Assembly: GCF_029784165.1 (NCBI RefSeq)
Contig: NC_073696.1
Coordinates: 24,249,530 to 24,313,529 of the forward strand
Origin: Wyeomyia smithii
Taxonomy: Eukaryota > Arthropoda > Insecta > Diptera > Culicidae
Reading direction: 5' to 3'
Length of the DNA stretch: 64,000 bases
Shown here: one piece after another, positions 35,246 to 48,700 of the stretch
How the letters are laid out: the number at the start of each line of letters is the position of its first letter
How positions within the stretch are numbered: the first letter of the stretch is position 1
Program-made: the position numbers and the translations under genes
The notes under the pieces: generated by a model
What the model was told of the DNA's origin: nothing
The model's database searches: none
What the model saw: only the letters and a program-made list of their open reading frames with translations

Positions 35246-35439
35246 CTCTATTTCTTTCTATTTCTCTCAATTTCTCTCAATTTCTCTCTATTTCTCTCTA
35301 TTTCTCTCTATTTCTCTCTATTTCTCTCTATTTCTCTCTATTTCTCTCTATTTCTCTCTATTTCTCTCTATTTCTCTCTATTTCTCTCTATTTCTCTCTA
35401 TTTCTCTCTATTTCTCTCTATTTCTCTCTATTTCTTTCT
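35246..35439 (+). repeat. (TTTCTCTCTA)n decanucleotide array
   Basis: About 18 copies of a 10-bp unit, with edge variants ending in CAA or TTCTA. Mirror copy near 37905-38096. Confidence 0.9.
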
Positions 35440-35672
35440 ATCTCTATCTTTCAATATCTCTATTTCTCTTTATCTTTATGTTTATGCTCATGTTTATATC
35501 TATCTCTCTATCTCTCACTATCTCTCTATCTCTCTATCTCTCTATCTCTCTATCTCTCTATCTCTCTATCTCTCTGTCTCTCTATCTCTCTATCTCTCTA
35601 TCTCTCTATCTCTCTATCTCTCTATCTCTCTAAATCTCTCTATCTCTCTCTATCTCTCTCTATTTCTCTAAA

Positions 35673-35717
<45 letters not shown>

Positions 35718-35779
35718 AAATCTCTCTATCTCTCTATCTATCTCTCTATCTCTCTATCTTCCTATCTCTCTCTATCTTC

Positions 35780-35839
<60 letters not shown>

Positions 35840-36208
35840 ATATCTCTCTCTATCTTTCTCTATCTTTCTCTATCTATCTCTCTATATCTCTTTCTATCTT
35901 TCTCTATCTATCTCTCTATATCTCTCTCTCTCTATCATTCTCTATCAATCTCTCTTTCTCTCTCTTCCCCTTCCTATCTCTCTCTCTTTATCTTTTTCTC
36001 TTTCTCTTTCCATCCCTCTCTTTTATTTATCTCTCTCTTCTCATCCCTCTCTTGCTCTTCCTTTCCCTCTTGCTCTTCTCTTTCCCTCTTTCTCTTTATC
36101 TCTCCATCTCTTTATCTTTATCTCTATCTCTCTCTATCTATCTCTATCTCTCTCTATCTCTCTCTATATTTCTCTTTATCTCTCTCTATCTCTCTCTATA
36201 TTTCTCTT

Positions 36209-36262
<54 letters not shown>

Positions 36263-36418
36263 GATTTCGCTATCTATTTCGCTATCTCTCCATCTCTCTA
36301 TAACTCTCTCTATCTTTCTCTTCATCATTCTCTGCCAATCTCTCTATATCTATTTCCCTCTCTCTCCCCCTTCCAATCACTCTCTTTCTCTCTTTTTTTA
36401 TTATTTCTCTCTCTCTCT

Positions 36419-36926
<508 letters not shown>

Positions 36927-37094
36927 AGAGAGAGAGAGAAATAATAAAAAAAGAGAGAAAGAGAGTGATTGGAAGGGGGAGAGAGAGGGAAATAGATATA
37001 GAGAGATTGGCAGAGAATGATGAAGAGAAAGATAGAGAGAGTTATAGAGAGATGGAGAGATAGCGAAATAGATAGCGAAATAGATAGCGAAATC

Positions 37095-37148
<54 letters not shown>

Positions 37149-37517
37149 AAGAGAAATATAGAGAGAGATAGAGAGAGATAAAGAGAAATATAGAGAGAGA
37201 TAGAGAGAGATAGAGATAGATAGAGAGAGATAGAGATAAAGATAAAGAGATGGAGAGATAAAGAGAAAGAGGGAAAGAGAAGAGCAAGAGGGAAAGGAAG
37301 AGCAAGAGAGGGATGAGAAGAGAGAGATAAATAAAAGAGAGGGATGGAAAGAGAAAGAGAAAAAGATAAAGAGAGAGAGATAGGAAGGGGAAGAGAGAGA
37401 AAGAGAGATTGATAGAGAATGATAGAGAGAGAGAGATATAGAGAGATAGATAGAGAAAGATAGAAAGAGATATAGAGAGATAGATAGAGAAAGATAGAGA
37501 AAGATAGAGAGAGATAT

Positions 37518-37567
<50 letters not shown>

Positions 37568-37629
37568 GAAGATAGAGAGAGATAGGAAGATAGAGAGATA
37601 GAGAGATAGATAGAGAGATAGAGAGATTT

Positions 37630-37674
<45 letters not shown>

Positions 37675-40600
37675 TTTAGAGAAATAGAGAGAGATAGAGA
37701 GAGATAGAGAGATTTAGAGAGATAGAGAGATAGAGAGATAGAGAGATAGAGAGATAGAGAGATAGAGAGACAGAGAGATAGAGAGATAGAGAGATAGAGA
37801 GATAGAGAGATAGAGAGATAGAGAGATAGTGAGAGATAGAGAGATAGATATAAACATGAGCATAAACATAAAGATAAAGAGAAATAGAGATATTGAAAGA
37901 TAGAGATAGAAAGAAATAGAGAGAAATAGAGAGAAATAGAGAGAAATAGAGAGAAATAGAGAGAAATAGAGAGAAATAGAGAGAAATAGAGAGAAATAGA
38001 GAGAAATAGAGAGAAATAGAGAGAAATAGAGAGAAATAGAGAGAAATAGAGAGAAATAGAGAGAAATTGAGAGAAATTGAGAGAAATAGAAAGAAATAGA
38101 GAAAAATAGAGATAGAGAGAGATAGAGATAGAGATAAAGATAGAGATAGAGATAGAGATAGAGATAGAGATAGAGATAGAGATAGAGATAGAGATAGAGA
38201 TAAAGATAGAGATAGAGATAGAGATAGAGATGGAGATAGAGATAGAGATAGAGATAGAGATAGAGATAGAGATAGAGATAGAGATAGAGATAGAGATAGA
38301 GATAGAGATAGAGATAGAGATAGAGATAGAGATAGAGATAGAGATAGAGATAGAGATAGAGATAGAGATAGAGATAGAGATAGAGATAGAGATAGAGATA
38401 GAGATAGAGATAGAGATAGAGATAGAGATAGAGATAGAGATAGAGATAGAGATAGAGATAGAGATAGAGATAGAGATAGAGATAGAGATAGAGATAGAGA
38501 TAGAGATAGAGATAGAGATAGAGATAGAGATAGAGATAGAGATAGAGATAGAGATAGAGATAGAGATAGAGATAGAGATAGAGATAGAGATAGAGATAGA
38601 GATAGAGATAGAGATAGAGATGGAGATAGAGATAGAGATAGAGATAGAGATAGAGATAGAGATAGAGATAGAGATAGAGATAGAGATAGAGATAGAGATA
38701 GAGATAGAGATAGAGATAGAAATCGAGAGAACTGAAGATGGAGAGAAATAGAGAGAGATAGAGAGATAGCGATAAAGATAAAGAGATAGAGAGAGAGATA
38801 GAGAAAGAGAGAGAGAGAGAAAAAGAGAGAGGAAGAGAGAAAGGAAGAGAGAGAGCGTTTTTGTTGATAACTAAGCGAGCCTCGAAAAAATCCAAAATTT
38901 TAGTTGTAATTCGTTAAATTGATCCTTGAAACAAAAAAAAAAAAACAAAAAAAGAGTGATACAGAGATAAAAATTTAGAGAGACAGAAAGTTTAATCTAC
39001 AGAAAGATAATAAAAAAGACAAGGAAGTAGAAATACTGAAAGCCAGTATAATAAGAAAACAATTAAAAGGAAAAATTGAAAGACAGAAGTTCAGGAAACT
39101 TGACACATAGAAAGACAAAGAAACGGAAAACCCGGAAAAACAAAGACACGGAAACTTAGAAAGTTGGATAGATAGGCAAAAAGCAAAAAAAAAAGACAGA
39201 AAACAGGAAGACAAAAAAAATTAAAGGAAAAAACACAAAAAAAAATGAGTGACAGATAAGGAAAGAAACAGAAAATATGGCCTTAATTCAGGACTAGAGG
39301 AATTCAAATTAACTATACTAAAATATTGAAAGAGTCCCTGGAGACGCTGTATTACACAATTCATGTACAGCTGAGTTCCGTTTTTGGAAACATGATTTTG
39401 ATTTACCAAAAACAAGAAATTTTTATTCTGAGACTTATTTTTGTCATTTTCAATACTGTTTTTAACATCGTTAAAATGATATTTGGACTTCAAATTCATT
39501 TTAAAGTATATTGAGCTTTGTCTTACGTGTGAATGATCACTAAAGTTGCACAATATGACCTGTTCTATATTTGGTTTTTCTTCTTGTTATCTTACTGCTG
39601 GAGAGTCATTGAGTATTTTTGAGCGAAGTGTTCTGTTTCGATCAATTATGTTTGGGAAAAGGTAGCTTCGCGAGAAAAGTTTTGTTATCTAATAAATTCT
39701 TGTCAATATTTTTTTCAAGCACAACCGCCTGCATTTAACCGAATGTTCAACGGAACAGCGTTCGGAAAAACTAAAACAAAATGAAACCTGTATTTTTGGT
39801 CATATATGTCTAGAACAGGATACTTCCCAAAAATAAATATTTAAAAAGTTATATTCGAAAAACTAAACTTTGGGGGGCTGACATAGTAAATGATTTTTTA
39901 TTTTTATGGTGTAGGCCATGATCAATTTTTTTTATTAATACAGGTTGGACTCGATTATCCGGACCAAAAACAATTTCGCCCCGGATAATCGAGCCATTTT
40001 TTCAAATTTTTATTATCTCTCATCTACAAAAGTGAGTTTTCTATTACAATATATTGCACACAATACCGAAATTGCCATCATTGAACCCATTAACTATTTA
40101 TTGGTCAAACACCGCTTAACGTACACAATACATGTACCGACGAAAAAATTGTCTTTAGACTGTTTGTCGGCGTTTGTTTTACATATATACGAAATAATAA
40201 ATTGTGTTACATTGATTATCTCGAAGATGTTAAAACGTAAACCCACCATAAATTCAATAAACAAAGTCAATCATGATGAGATGAATGGACCATTAGAAAG
40301 ACAGTATTTGCTTCAAGAGATTAGAGGAAATATTTTCCAGAAAATATTAAATAAAATGGATTTGTTTTATTTATTTATCTGTTTTTATCATCTTAAATAT
40401 TAAGAAGAATTGAGGTGTTACATATACAGACCCTGTTCAATTTTGACAACACTTATGATTTTTTTCTATTTGGTATCGTACAGAAATTACGTAACGCTAA
40501 AAACCTAGATTTCAGACCCCTTCCCCCTCTATGTAACGATAAGTAACGTTCGATATGACCCCCCCTTAAAATTACGTAACGCTGGACATCCTGCCCCCCC

Positions 40601-40676
40601 CCCCCACTTACAAATTTGAATTTTTAGCAAACATCACAGTTACGTAACGGTCTCAACTGGAGTTTGGAAGCAATCG

Positions 40677-41466
40677 TTGATGTTTTCCGTGTTCAAAGCT
40701 GGCGACAAGAGCTACGTAAGAAATTATCGAGGCATGACAAGCTTATCGGCAGCGTCAAGGCTTTTCAAAATAATCGTCAGTGATGTGATTTGTAGCCAGT
40801 CTTTAAACTACATCTCCAATGATCAGTACGGTTTCATGCCTGGGAGATCTGTTACCACGATTTTTCTGGACTTCACCAGCATCTGTATTACTGCAAAGGA
40901 GAGCAAAATTCAAGTGGATGGCATCTACACAGATTTGAAGGTGGCTTTCGACAAAATCGATCACAAAATACTGTTGGTTAAACTGTCTCGTATTGGATCT
41001 TCTTCGAGGCTAGTATCGTGGATTAGGTCTTACCTAACTAGTCGTGAACTTCGTGTTAAAATTGACTCCTGTGTATCTTCGAGTTTCTGCAATTCATCCG
41101 GAGTGCCCCAAGGTAGCAACTTAGGTCCGCTGCTGTTTACGCTATTTTTCAACGACATTGCTTCGAAATGGTGTCTGGGTTGCAAACTCATTTACGTCGA
41201 TGTGAACTAATTGTGAGCGTACCAAAATGCTCCGTCATGACGTTCCATCGCTCAAAAAACCGGTTTTCTTTGATTATTGCATTGAAGGAATTTCACTCCG
41301 AAGCGTTGAGAAAATGAATGACTTGGGTGTCGTCCTGGATCCAATACCATCTTCCAACAACCACTGCATCTCGATAATTGCCAAGGCAAATCAACAACTT
41401 GGTTTCATTTCGAAAGTTGCCAAAGGCTTCAATGATCCATACTGCTTGAAATCCTGGAGACCGTAA
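40677..41466 (+). pseudogene. Mirror copy of the CR1-like reverse transcriptase fragment
   Basis: Same two segments (40677-41210 and 41227-41466), the same loss of motif C and the same deletion as 31876-32665, with no amino-acid difference. It belongs to the second arm of palindrome 2 and may not be a separate genomic copy. Confidence 0.8.
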
Positions 41467-42168
41467 ATTTGTAAATTTTTATTTATTCATCAAGACACCG
41501 CTCATGTCATTTGAAATACAGACAAATACTAATTCAAATACAAATTTTTCGCGTAAATTTGTTCTGGAAACTTTTTATCAATTTTTACCGTTGAGCAATG
41601 AAATAATCATGATAACTAGCATTTTGTATAATTGTTCAATATTTTATCCATCCAACAACATATTCGTCATGTAATTATGCTGTTATTATCGTTTGAAATC
41701 TGACGGAACATTTGCCAATTTAATTTCAAATTCTACAGAATGCATCTCATTATAGAATACAAAGACGTCAAAAAATAAAAACAGATTATAAGAAGTACTA
41801 AAAAATGTATGAACAGAGAGCCGATATTTTAGTTACACCTTTAATCACGAGTAGCATACACAGATTCTCAGTCGTTTTGAATTTGAGTTCATGACGTGTT
41901 CAACCGGCGATAGATACCGGTAAAACTTCTTTAATTTACCAAACAAATTTTAAAGTAGATAATTCAATCCCTTATCAGCACGGTTTCCTTTTTCAGCTGG
42001 GATCGGGAACCTATTCATCCGTGGGTAACACTTATTCAACCCATACATAATAATATGTTTTGTTTACAGTTCAATTCCTTTTAGAAAAGGTTCTGGTCGA
42101 GACAGAATTTATCAATGATTGGTAGAAATTCTGTTAGTAGAAGGGATGGAAAACAAATAAAAGAAAGC

Positions 42169-42490
<322 letters not shown>

Positions 42491-42521
42491 TTTCAGGTGA
42501 AGGGGAAATTTGCATCCAAAC

Positions 42522-42544
42522 CCCTGAGGTGACCAACCTCAGGG
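42522..42544 (-). other. 3'-UTR hairpin of the R1-clade element, left copy
   Basis: CCCTGAGG / CCTCAGGG, 8-bp stem and 7-nt loop, about 33-55 nt before the poly-A. Preserved in the other copy. Such 3' structures can be recognised by the element's reverse transcriptase; role inferred. Confidence 0.5.
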
Positions 42545-42724
42545 AGTGTGGGGTTGGTTTGAATCAGTGACCGGACCCACTAAAACCCCTTCAGTCTCCA
42601 GCCCATAATACTCCCCGGGACCACCGCTAGGTATTGCTTCGGGGAGCGGCTTTTGTGCTCTGTGCACCCTCTTGGTTCTTTAGGTCTTTTTGCTAACTTA
42701 GCTAACTAACCTGGAGACTGGCCG

Positions 42725-45700
42725 TTAGCTAACACTGGCGTGTCGGTGGTCAACCTGTCGCCTGTTTTGCAATTCTAAAACTATTTGAGAGGCGGCTGTA
42801 CAAACCGCCCTCCAAATGTTTGGGTCTTTACACATCCTCCGAACTAGGTTGTCCGGAGTGGTGTCTGGCCCGCTCACTACCATCATGTCGCTCCGCGCAT
42901 GCACAAAACGAGGGCACACGAAGAAGACATGCTCAGCAGTCTCTTCCGCATCCGCGCACTCGGGACACATGGGGGACCCCGCATGCCCGAATCTGTGTAG
43001 ATACTGCCTAAAGCAACCATGGCCTGACAGAATCTGTGTCAGATGGAAGTTCACTTCTCCATGGCGCCTCCCGACCCATCCGGATACATCCGGAATAAGT
43101 CGATGCGTCCATCTACCCTTCGCGGAATTGGACCACTCCTGCTGCCATCTGATCATCGAGAATGATCTTCTGGTACCTCGTATGCCCCTTGTGTCACGTT
43201 GATCGAAGCATTCTACGTCCTCCTTAATGGCTATGCTGATAGGCAACATGCCGGACAGGACGCAGATTGCGTCGTATGACACAGTTCGATACGCGCTCGC
43301 AACCCTCAGGCACATGAGCCTGTAGGTACTTTCCAACTTACTCCGATGTTTACTAGTACCTAGTGCTTTGGACCACACTGGCCCGCCATATCTCAGTATG
43401 GACGAAGTCACGCTAGCTAGAAGTTTCCGCTTGCTGCCGTACGCTGCTGAGCTATTGGACATCATGCGAGATAATGCTGCAATAGCCATTGAAGCCCTCT
43501 TGCAGGCATATTCGACATGGCTCCCGAAGGCGAGCTTGTCATCGATCATCACCCCCAGCAGCTTCAGGGAGCGCTTAGAGGCGATGGTGCAATTCCCGAC
43601 ACTGATCAACGCCTGTTGCTTCGACTTGCGGTTATTGACAACTGAAATCTCCGTCTTATGATGCGCCAGCTCCAGTTTTTTGGAGCGCATCCAGTCCTCG
43701 ACGACGCTTATAGAGTGCGAAGCCGTCAACTCAACCTCCTCGATCGACTCGCCGTAGACCTCAAGTGTGATGTCGTCCGCAAATCCAACGATCACAACCC
43801 CTTGGGGGAGCTTTTGTTTCAGCACTTCATCGTACATGATATTCCACAGTACCGGGCCCAGGATGGAACCTTGTGGAACCCCTGCGGTAATTGGGACACA
43901 TTTTTGACCCTCGTCTGTGCTGTAAACTAGCACACGATTCTGGAAATAATTTTCCAGAATCCTGTACAAAGACACCGGAATGTCTAGTTTCCGAAGCGAG
44001 TGGGCTATGGAATCCCAGCTAACACTATTGAACGCATTTTTCACGTCCAACGTGACGATTGCGCAATAGCGAATGCCCCATCTTTTACGCTGGAGTGCTA
44101 CCTCTGCTGTTTTGGTGACGGACAGAATAGCATCCACCGTAGACTTGCCTTTTCGGAAGCCGAACTGGTTACTCGACAGACCGTTTGCACATTCGGTGTA
44201 CCTAACCAGTCTATTGAGAATAACCTTCTCGAGCACCTTACCCGCCGTATCGAGCAGACATATCGGTCTGTATGCCGACGGGTCACCAGGTGGTTTCCCT
44301 GTCTTCGGCAATAAGACCAGCTTCTGTCGCTTCCATCTGTCTGGGAATGTACAGTCATCCAGGCACTTCTGCATGACTTCCCGAAATAGTCTGGGGGCCT
44401 CTTTGATGGCCTTCTTCACAGCCAGATTCGGAATCCCATCCAATCCCGGTGCCTTGCTCACCTTCAGGGAGTTGGCGATCGCGATGAGTTCCTCATTCGT
44501 AACCGTTTCCGCCTCCTCTGCCTCGGCACGGCTAACGCCGTCACTCATATATTGGGTGTTCGGCAGGTTGGCCGACCACCTCTGGTCTGAGTTTGAGATA
44601 CTGGAACGTCGGTGAAGTGACTCGCCAGCCGGAGGCCAAGGATTTGGCTCGTGGCGTGGAAAGAGTCCCTCTATGATCCGCTCAAGCATCGCTGGTGATT
44701 TTTCTGCGGGCGCCATCGCACCCTTAGTCTTGGCCATCACCATCCTATAGGCGTTACCCCACGGGTTAGTGTTGGCACTAGCGCACAGTTTTTCGAAGCA
44801 CGCACGTTTACTAGCTTTTATTGCTCTCTTAAGCGCCGCTCTTGCGGAACTGAATTCCCCTCGACGATCTTCCCTTTCTTCGTCGGTTCGCGCACGTTGA
44901 ATCCTTCTTCTCGCTTGAAGACACGCTCTGCGGAGGTCCGCTATCGCGTCGGTCCACCAGTAGACTGGTGGCCTTCCATGCCTAGGCTGGCGGTTCCTAG
45001 GCATAGTGGCGTCGCACGCCCGCGAAAGTATGGCAACAAGTTGATCAGCGCTCGGGTTACGAATTCTGCTTGCCTCGTGTTCTAGTCTAATTGCTTCCGC
45101 AAATACCTCTTCGTTGAAGTGTGATATCCTCCACCCGCGAGGAGCTGGAGTGTTAATTCTACTCGCCACATGCGGTCTCGTTTTACAGTCTACGCTATAA
45201 CAGACCGCCAGATGGTCGCTATGAGTGTAGCCATCGTCTACCCTCCAGTTCGTGATCAATCCTGGACTACAGAATGTCACATCGATGATCGACTCCGCGC
45301 CGTTTCTACTGAAGGTGCTCTTCAAGCCGACGTTGGCCAGATCTATGTTGAGCTTCGCCAAAGCCTCCAACAAGATCCGGCCTCTCTGGTTTGTGCGTCG
45401 ACTTCCCCACTCAGTTGCCCATGCGTTGAAGTCGCCCGCCACTACCAACGGTGATAGACCGATCAGCTCCCCGGTGGCTCGGTCGATCATCCTTGCGAAC
45501 TGCTCGGTAGACCAACGAGGCGGAGCATAGCAGCTGCAGTAGTACACTCCGTTCACCTTGGCAACCGCGTATCCTTCGTTTGAAGTTGACACTATCTCTT
45601 GAACCGGGAACCTGCTCGTCGTCCATATTGCCGCCATACCGGACCCGTCCGAAATCCAGTTACCGTTTCCGGAAGGAATTCGGTAGGGGTCCGAGATTAT

Positions 45701-45790
45701 GGCGATGTCCGACAACGACTCAGTGACTGCTTGGTATAGCAGTTGCTGAGCCGCGAAGCAGTGGTTCAAATTTAGCTGTGTCACTCTCAC
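42725..45790 (-). CDS. R1-clade ORF2, endonuclease-reverse transcriptase
   Basis: 1021 codons, no interruption. Nicks target DNA and reverse transcribes element RNA at the nick. Endonuclease: LNLNHC (about 6-11), ISDPY (32-36), GDFNAW (119-124), SIIDVTF (167-173), SDH (191-193). Reverse transcriptase: KAPGLDGIPN, TLDVKNAFNSV (motif A), GVPQGS (637-642), FADD (670-673), LGVMIDD. C-terminal zinc finger C942, C945, H954, C959 (CPECADAEETAEHVFFVCP). It begins with GTG, not ATG, overlapping the ORF1 stop as GTGA. The first in-frame ATG is codon 52, inside the endonuclease domain, so expression probably relies on coupling to ORF1 translation. In ISDPY an Asp stands where many AP endonucleases have Glu; both copies have it. 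Confidence 0.93.
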   Translation of the reverse strand: MRVTQLNLNHCFAAQQLLYQAVTESLSDIAIISDPYRIPSGNGNWISDGSGMAAIWTTSRFPVQEIVSTSNEGYAVAKVNGVYYCSCYAPPRWSTEQFARMIDRATGELIGLSPLVVAGDFNAWATEWGSRRTNQRGRILLEALAKLNIDLANVGLKSTFSRNGAESIIDVTFCSPGLITNWRVDDGYTHSDHLAVCYSVDCKTRPHVASRINTPAPRGWRISHFNEEVFAEAIRLEHEASRIRNPSADQLVAILSRACDATMPRNRQPRHGRPPVYWWTDAIADLRRACLQARRRIQRARTDEEREDRRGEFSSARAALKRAIKASKRACFEKLCASANTNPWGNAYRMVMAKTKGAMAPAEKSPAMLERIIEGLFPRHEPNPWPPAGESLHRRSSISNSDQRWSANLPNTQYMSDGVSRAEAEEAETVTNEELIAIANSLKVSKAPGLDGIPNLAVKKAIKEAPRLFREVMQKCLDDCTFPDRWKRQKLVLLPKTGKPPGDPSAYRPICLLDTAGKVLEKVILNRLVRYTECANGLSSNQFGFRKGKSTVDAILSVTKTAEVALQRKRWGIRYCAIVTLDVKNAFNSVSWDSIAHSLRKLDIPVSLYRILENYFQNRVLVYSTDEGQKCVPITAGVPQGSILGPVLWNIMYDEVLKQKLPQGVVIVGFADDITLEVYGESIEEVELTASHSISVVEDWMRSKKLELAHHKTEISVVNNRKSKQQALISVGNCTIASKRSLKLLGVMIDDKLAFGSHVEYACKRASMAIAALSRMMSNSSAAYGSKRKLLASVTSSILRYGGPVWSKALGTSKHRSKLESTYRLMCLRVASAYRTVSYDAICVLSGMLPISIAIKEDVECFDQRDTRGIRGTRRSFSMIRWQQEWSNSAKGRWTHRLIPDVSGWVGRRHGEVNFHLTQILSGHGCFRQYLHRFGHAGSPMCPECADAEETAEHVFFVCPRFVHARSDMMVVSGPDTTPDNLVRRMCKDPNIWRAVCTAASQIVLELQNRRQVDHRHASVS

Positions 45791-47202
45791 GCCCGTGGCT
45801 TGCTAGTCGGCTTACCGGCCGTGCACCTCGGGCCTCCCATTATGTGCTTTGCGTCACGCTTCCCGGCGCACGCCAAGCACTTCGGGGGCTCTCCGCAGTC
45901 TTTGCTTTTGTGGCCTGCAGCACCACACCGCCTGCATAGGGAGCTCCTGTCAGGCCCCTTGCAGCTAAAGGACTTGTGTCCTTGCTCGAAGCATCGAAAG
46001 CAGACCTCCGGCGGCTGGTAGATGCTGAGTGGGCACATTGACCAGCCCACTTTGAGCCTCGCTACCTTTAGCGCCTGGTTTGCGTCTACTGACGAAAGCC
46101 TGACAGTGGCGGTCTGGGTTCCTACTGGGCCTTTGCGCAGTCGAACTGCCTCTGGTGCCACAACCACTTCGCACTGCTCCTTGAGGGCATCCACGACTTC
46201 GCATGCCTCGGTGACTTCGTCCAGGTATTTAAGTTGTAGGGTTACCTGCGACGTGAGTGCCCGAACCTGCACTCTATCTCCAAGCGCCTCTTGGGCCAAT
46301 GCCCGATAGGCTGGGCCCTTGTTTCTGGCTTCTTTGCGGAGCTCAACGATCATTTCTCCCTTGCGGGATCGGCGGATGCTACGCACATCTGCCCCCAGAT
46401 CTTTGAGCTTCGCATCGCCTCTCATTGCCTTAAGGACTTCCGAGTACTTTGACTCTTCTGTCTTAAGGATGAGTGCGTCGCCCTTATTTTTAACTTTCTT
46501 CGTCGCAGGATTTGTAACCGGATGCGGTTTTTTGGCCACCACTTTTTGGTTCCTACTCCTTCCCGGAACCGTTACCCACGGGTTACCGGGAGCCTTCTGC
46601 TCCTTGGCTGCCACCGTGGGCGTTGCTTGCGCCACTCCTACACCGGTCTGAGGGCTGTTTGCGATTAAACGCTTCTTGGTGCCCCCGGGGGCCGTCTCTC
46701 CCGGGGACTGTCGCGTTCGTTTGGCAGCTGGCCCTGCCGCGCAAACCGCCGCAAACGTGCTAGCGTCCGTTTGGACCGACTTCGTCGCCAGCTCGGTCAC
46801 CTTCGTCTCCTCTTTCTCCGCAGCCGCAGCTTTCATTTCGAGCTCGGCGTGCTCCTTTTTCGCAGCATCGACGGAGGACCGAAGCATGTAGAGGGCCTGC
46901 TTCAAGTACTTCGTTGTATTGCTGCGACTTTTCGCAAACTCGATTATAGCATCGAGCTGCTCAGACAGGGCCACTACCCTCGGTAGCGTGTCCCGCTGTC
47001 TTCCGACCGCCTTTAATAGCTGTGGACCAGCCACCGCGATGTCTTGCGTAGATCCGGTAGGCGTACTGCCTTTACCGTCTTCGCAGGCGACCTTCACTGC
47101 ATCCGTCTCCACTTTTCTAGGCGGAGACCGCTGGATGCCACCTCGCGCAAATGGGTTTTCCAACCCATCTGCCCCCATCTCCAGAGTTTTGTTTTTCTGC
47201 AT
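45787..47202 (-). CDS. R1-clade ORF1, Gag-like zinc-knuckle protein
   Basis: 471 codons from ATG (context ACAAGAATG). Predicted RNA-binding and particle-forming protein. Low-complexity N-terminus; helical, coiled-coil-like region about residues 75-140 (rich in K, E, A); basic linker 160-245; a conserved domain about 245-395; and three zinc knuckles: C401-C414 (CFRCFEQGHKSFSC), C423-C436 (CRRCGAAGHKSKDC) and C442-C460 (CX2CX7HX6C). It ends TGA, overlapping the ORF2 GTG by 4 nt. Length and order fit R1-clade ORF1. Confidence 0.92.
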   Translation of the reverse strand: MQKNKTLEMGADGLENPFARGGIQRSPPRKVETDAVKVACEDGKGSTPTGSTQDIAVAGPQLLKAVGRQRDTLPRVVALSEQLDAIIEFAKSRSNTTKYLKQALYMLRSSVDAAKKEHAELEMKAAAAEKEETKVTELATKSVQTDASTFAAVCAAGPAAKRTRQSPGETAPGGTKKRLIANSPQTGVGVAQATPTVAAKEQKAPGNPWVTVPGRSRNQKVVAKKPHPVTNPATKKVKNKGDALILKTEESKYSEVLKAMRGDAKLKDLGADVRSIRRSRKGEMIVELRKEARNKGPAYRALAQEALGDRVQVRALTSQVTLQLKYLDEVTEACEVVDALKEQCEVVVAPEAVRLRKGPVGTQTATVRLSSVDANQALKVARLKVGWSMCPLSIYQPPEVCFRCFEQGHKSFSCKGPDRSSLCRRCGAAGHKSKDCGEPPKCLACAGKRDAKHIMGGPRCTAGKPTSKPRA

Positions 47203-48050
<848 letters not shown>

Positions 48051-48700
48051 CAGAGCTGTATGCCACCACGGGTCGGTAATTGGCGATTACCGAAGGCCAC
48101 GGAAGTGCTCACTGCTAGCAAGCAGTCCCGGACCATCAACGGGAGCTAGCCTAGGTCGTGGCGAGATTCAGGCACTGGGCCGCTGAATTCTAGCAAAAGC
48201 CACACTGGCCGGAAGCAGCTCCGACGGAGCGAGTAGTGCCACTCCCACCACCCAAATGCACTATACCGCCCATTGGGACTGATGCCAGTAATGTTCCCAA
48301 TTACGGCAACTGGTCGTATCACTATAGGATAAGAGTCGGATTTCGTTTTCGTACCATGATTTTGGGCTGGCACCTGCGCCGAGCTCCCTTAGTAATGTCG
48401 TGTGATAACGGCTTGAAACGGCGAGATTACAACCGGTGCAGGGGTCTCCGTCCCGTAAAACCTGGCAGGCCTTCCAGTACGTTCCGAGTCCATTGCCTGG
48501 TGGGAGCCCGGCAGGAGTAGGATCAGATGTCTTTTCCTGACTTGCGCCGGTCGGGGGTGTCATAGTTGCCCATAAGGCGCTTTGGCAGCCGCCCCTAGCC
48601 ATGGCCTCACTGCTCCGGCATAGACTACCTTGGGACCATTTAGGCGACTACTCCATTATGGATAAGGATAGCGGCTGGTAGGGGGACCCAATAAACAAAA

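Noticed and set aside
35246..35439. Regular 10-bp repeats that superficially look like a short direct-repeat array
   Set aside because: No unique spacers; a simple satellite, not a CRISPR array, and the genome is eukaryotic.
34446..35633. 395-codon plus-strand ORF and the 175-codon minus-strand ORF (and mirror copies near 37714-38895)
   Set aside because: Leu-Tyr and Ile-Glu dipeptide translations of (TCTCTA)n; no biased codon pattern beyond the repeat and no start context.
44073..44615. 180-codon plus-strand ORF (and 51272-51814 minus) plus other ORFs opposite the R1-clade genes
   Set aside because: Antisense shadows of ORF1 and ORF2, which carry unmistakable domains.
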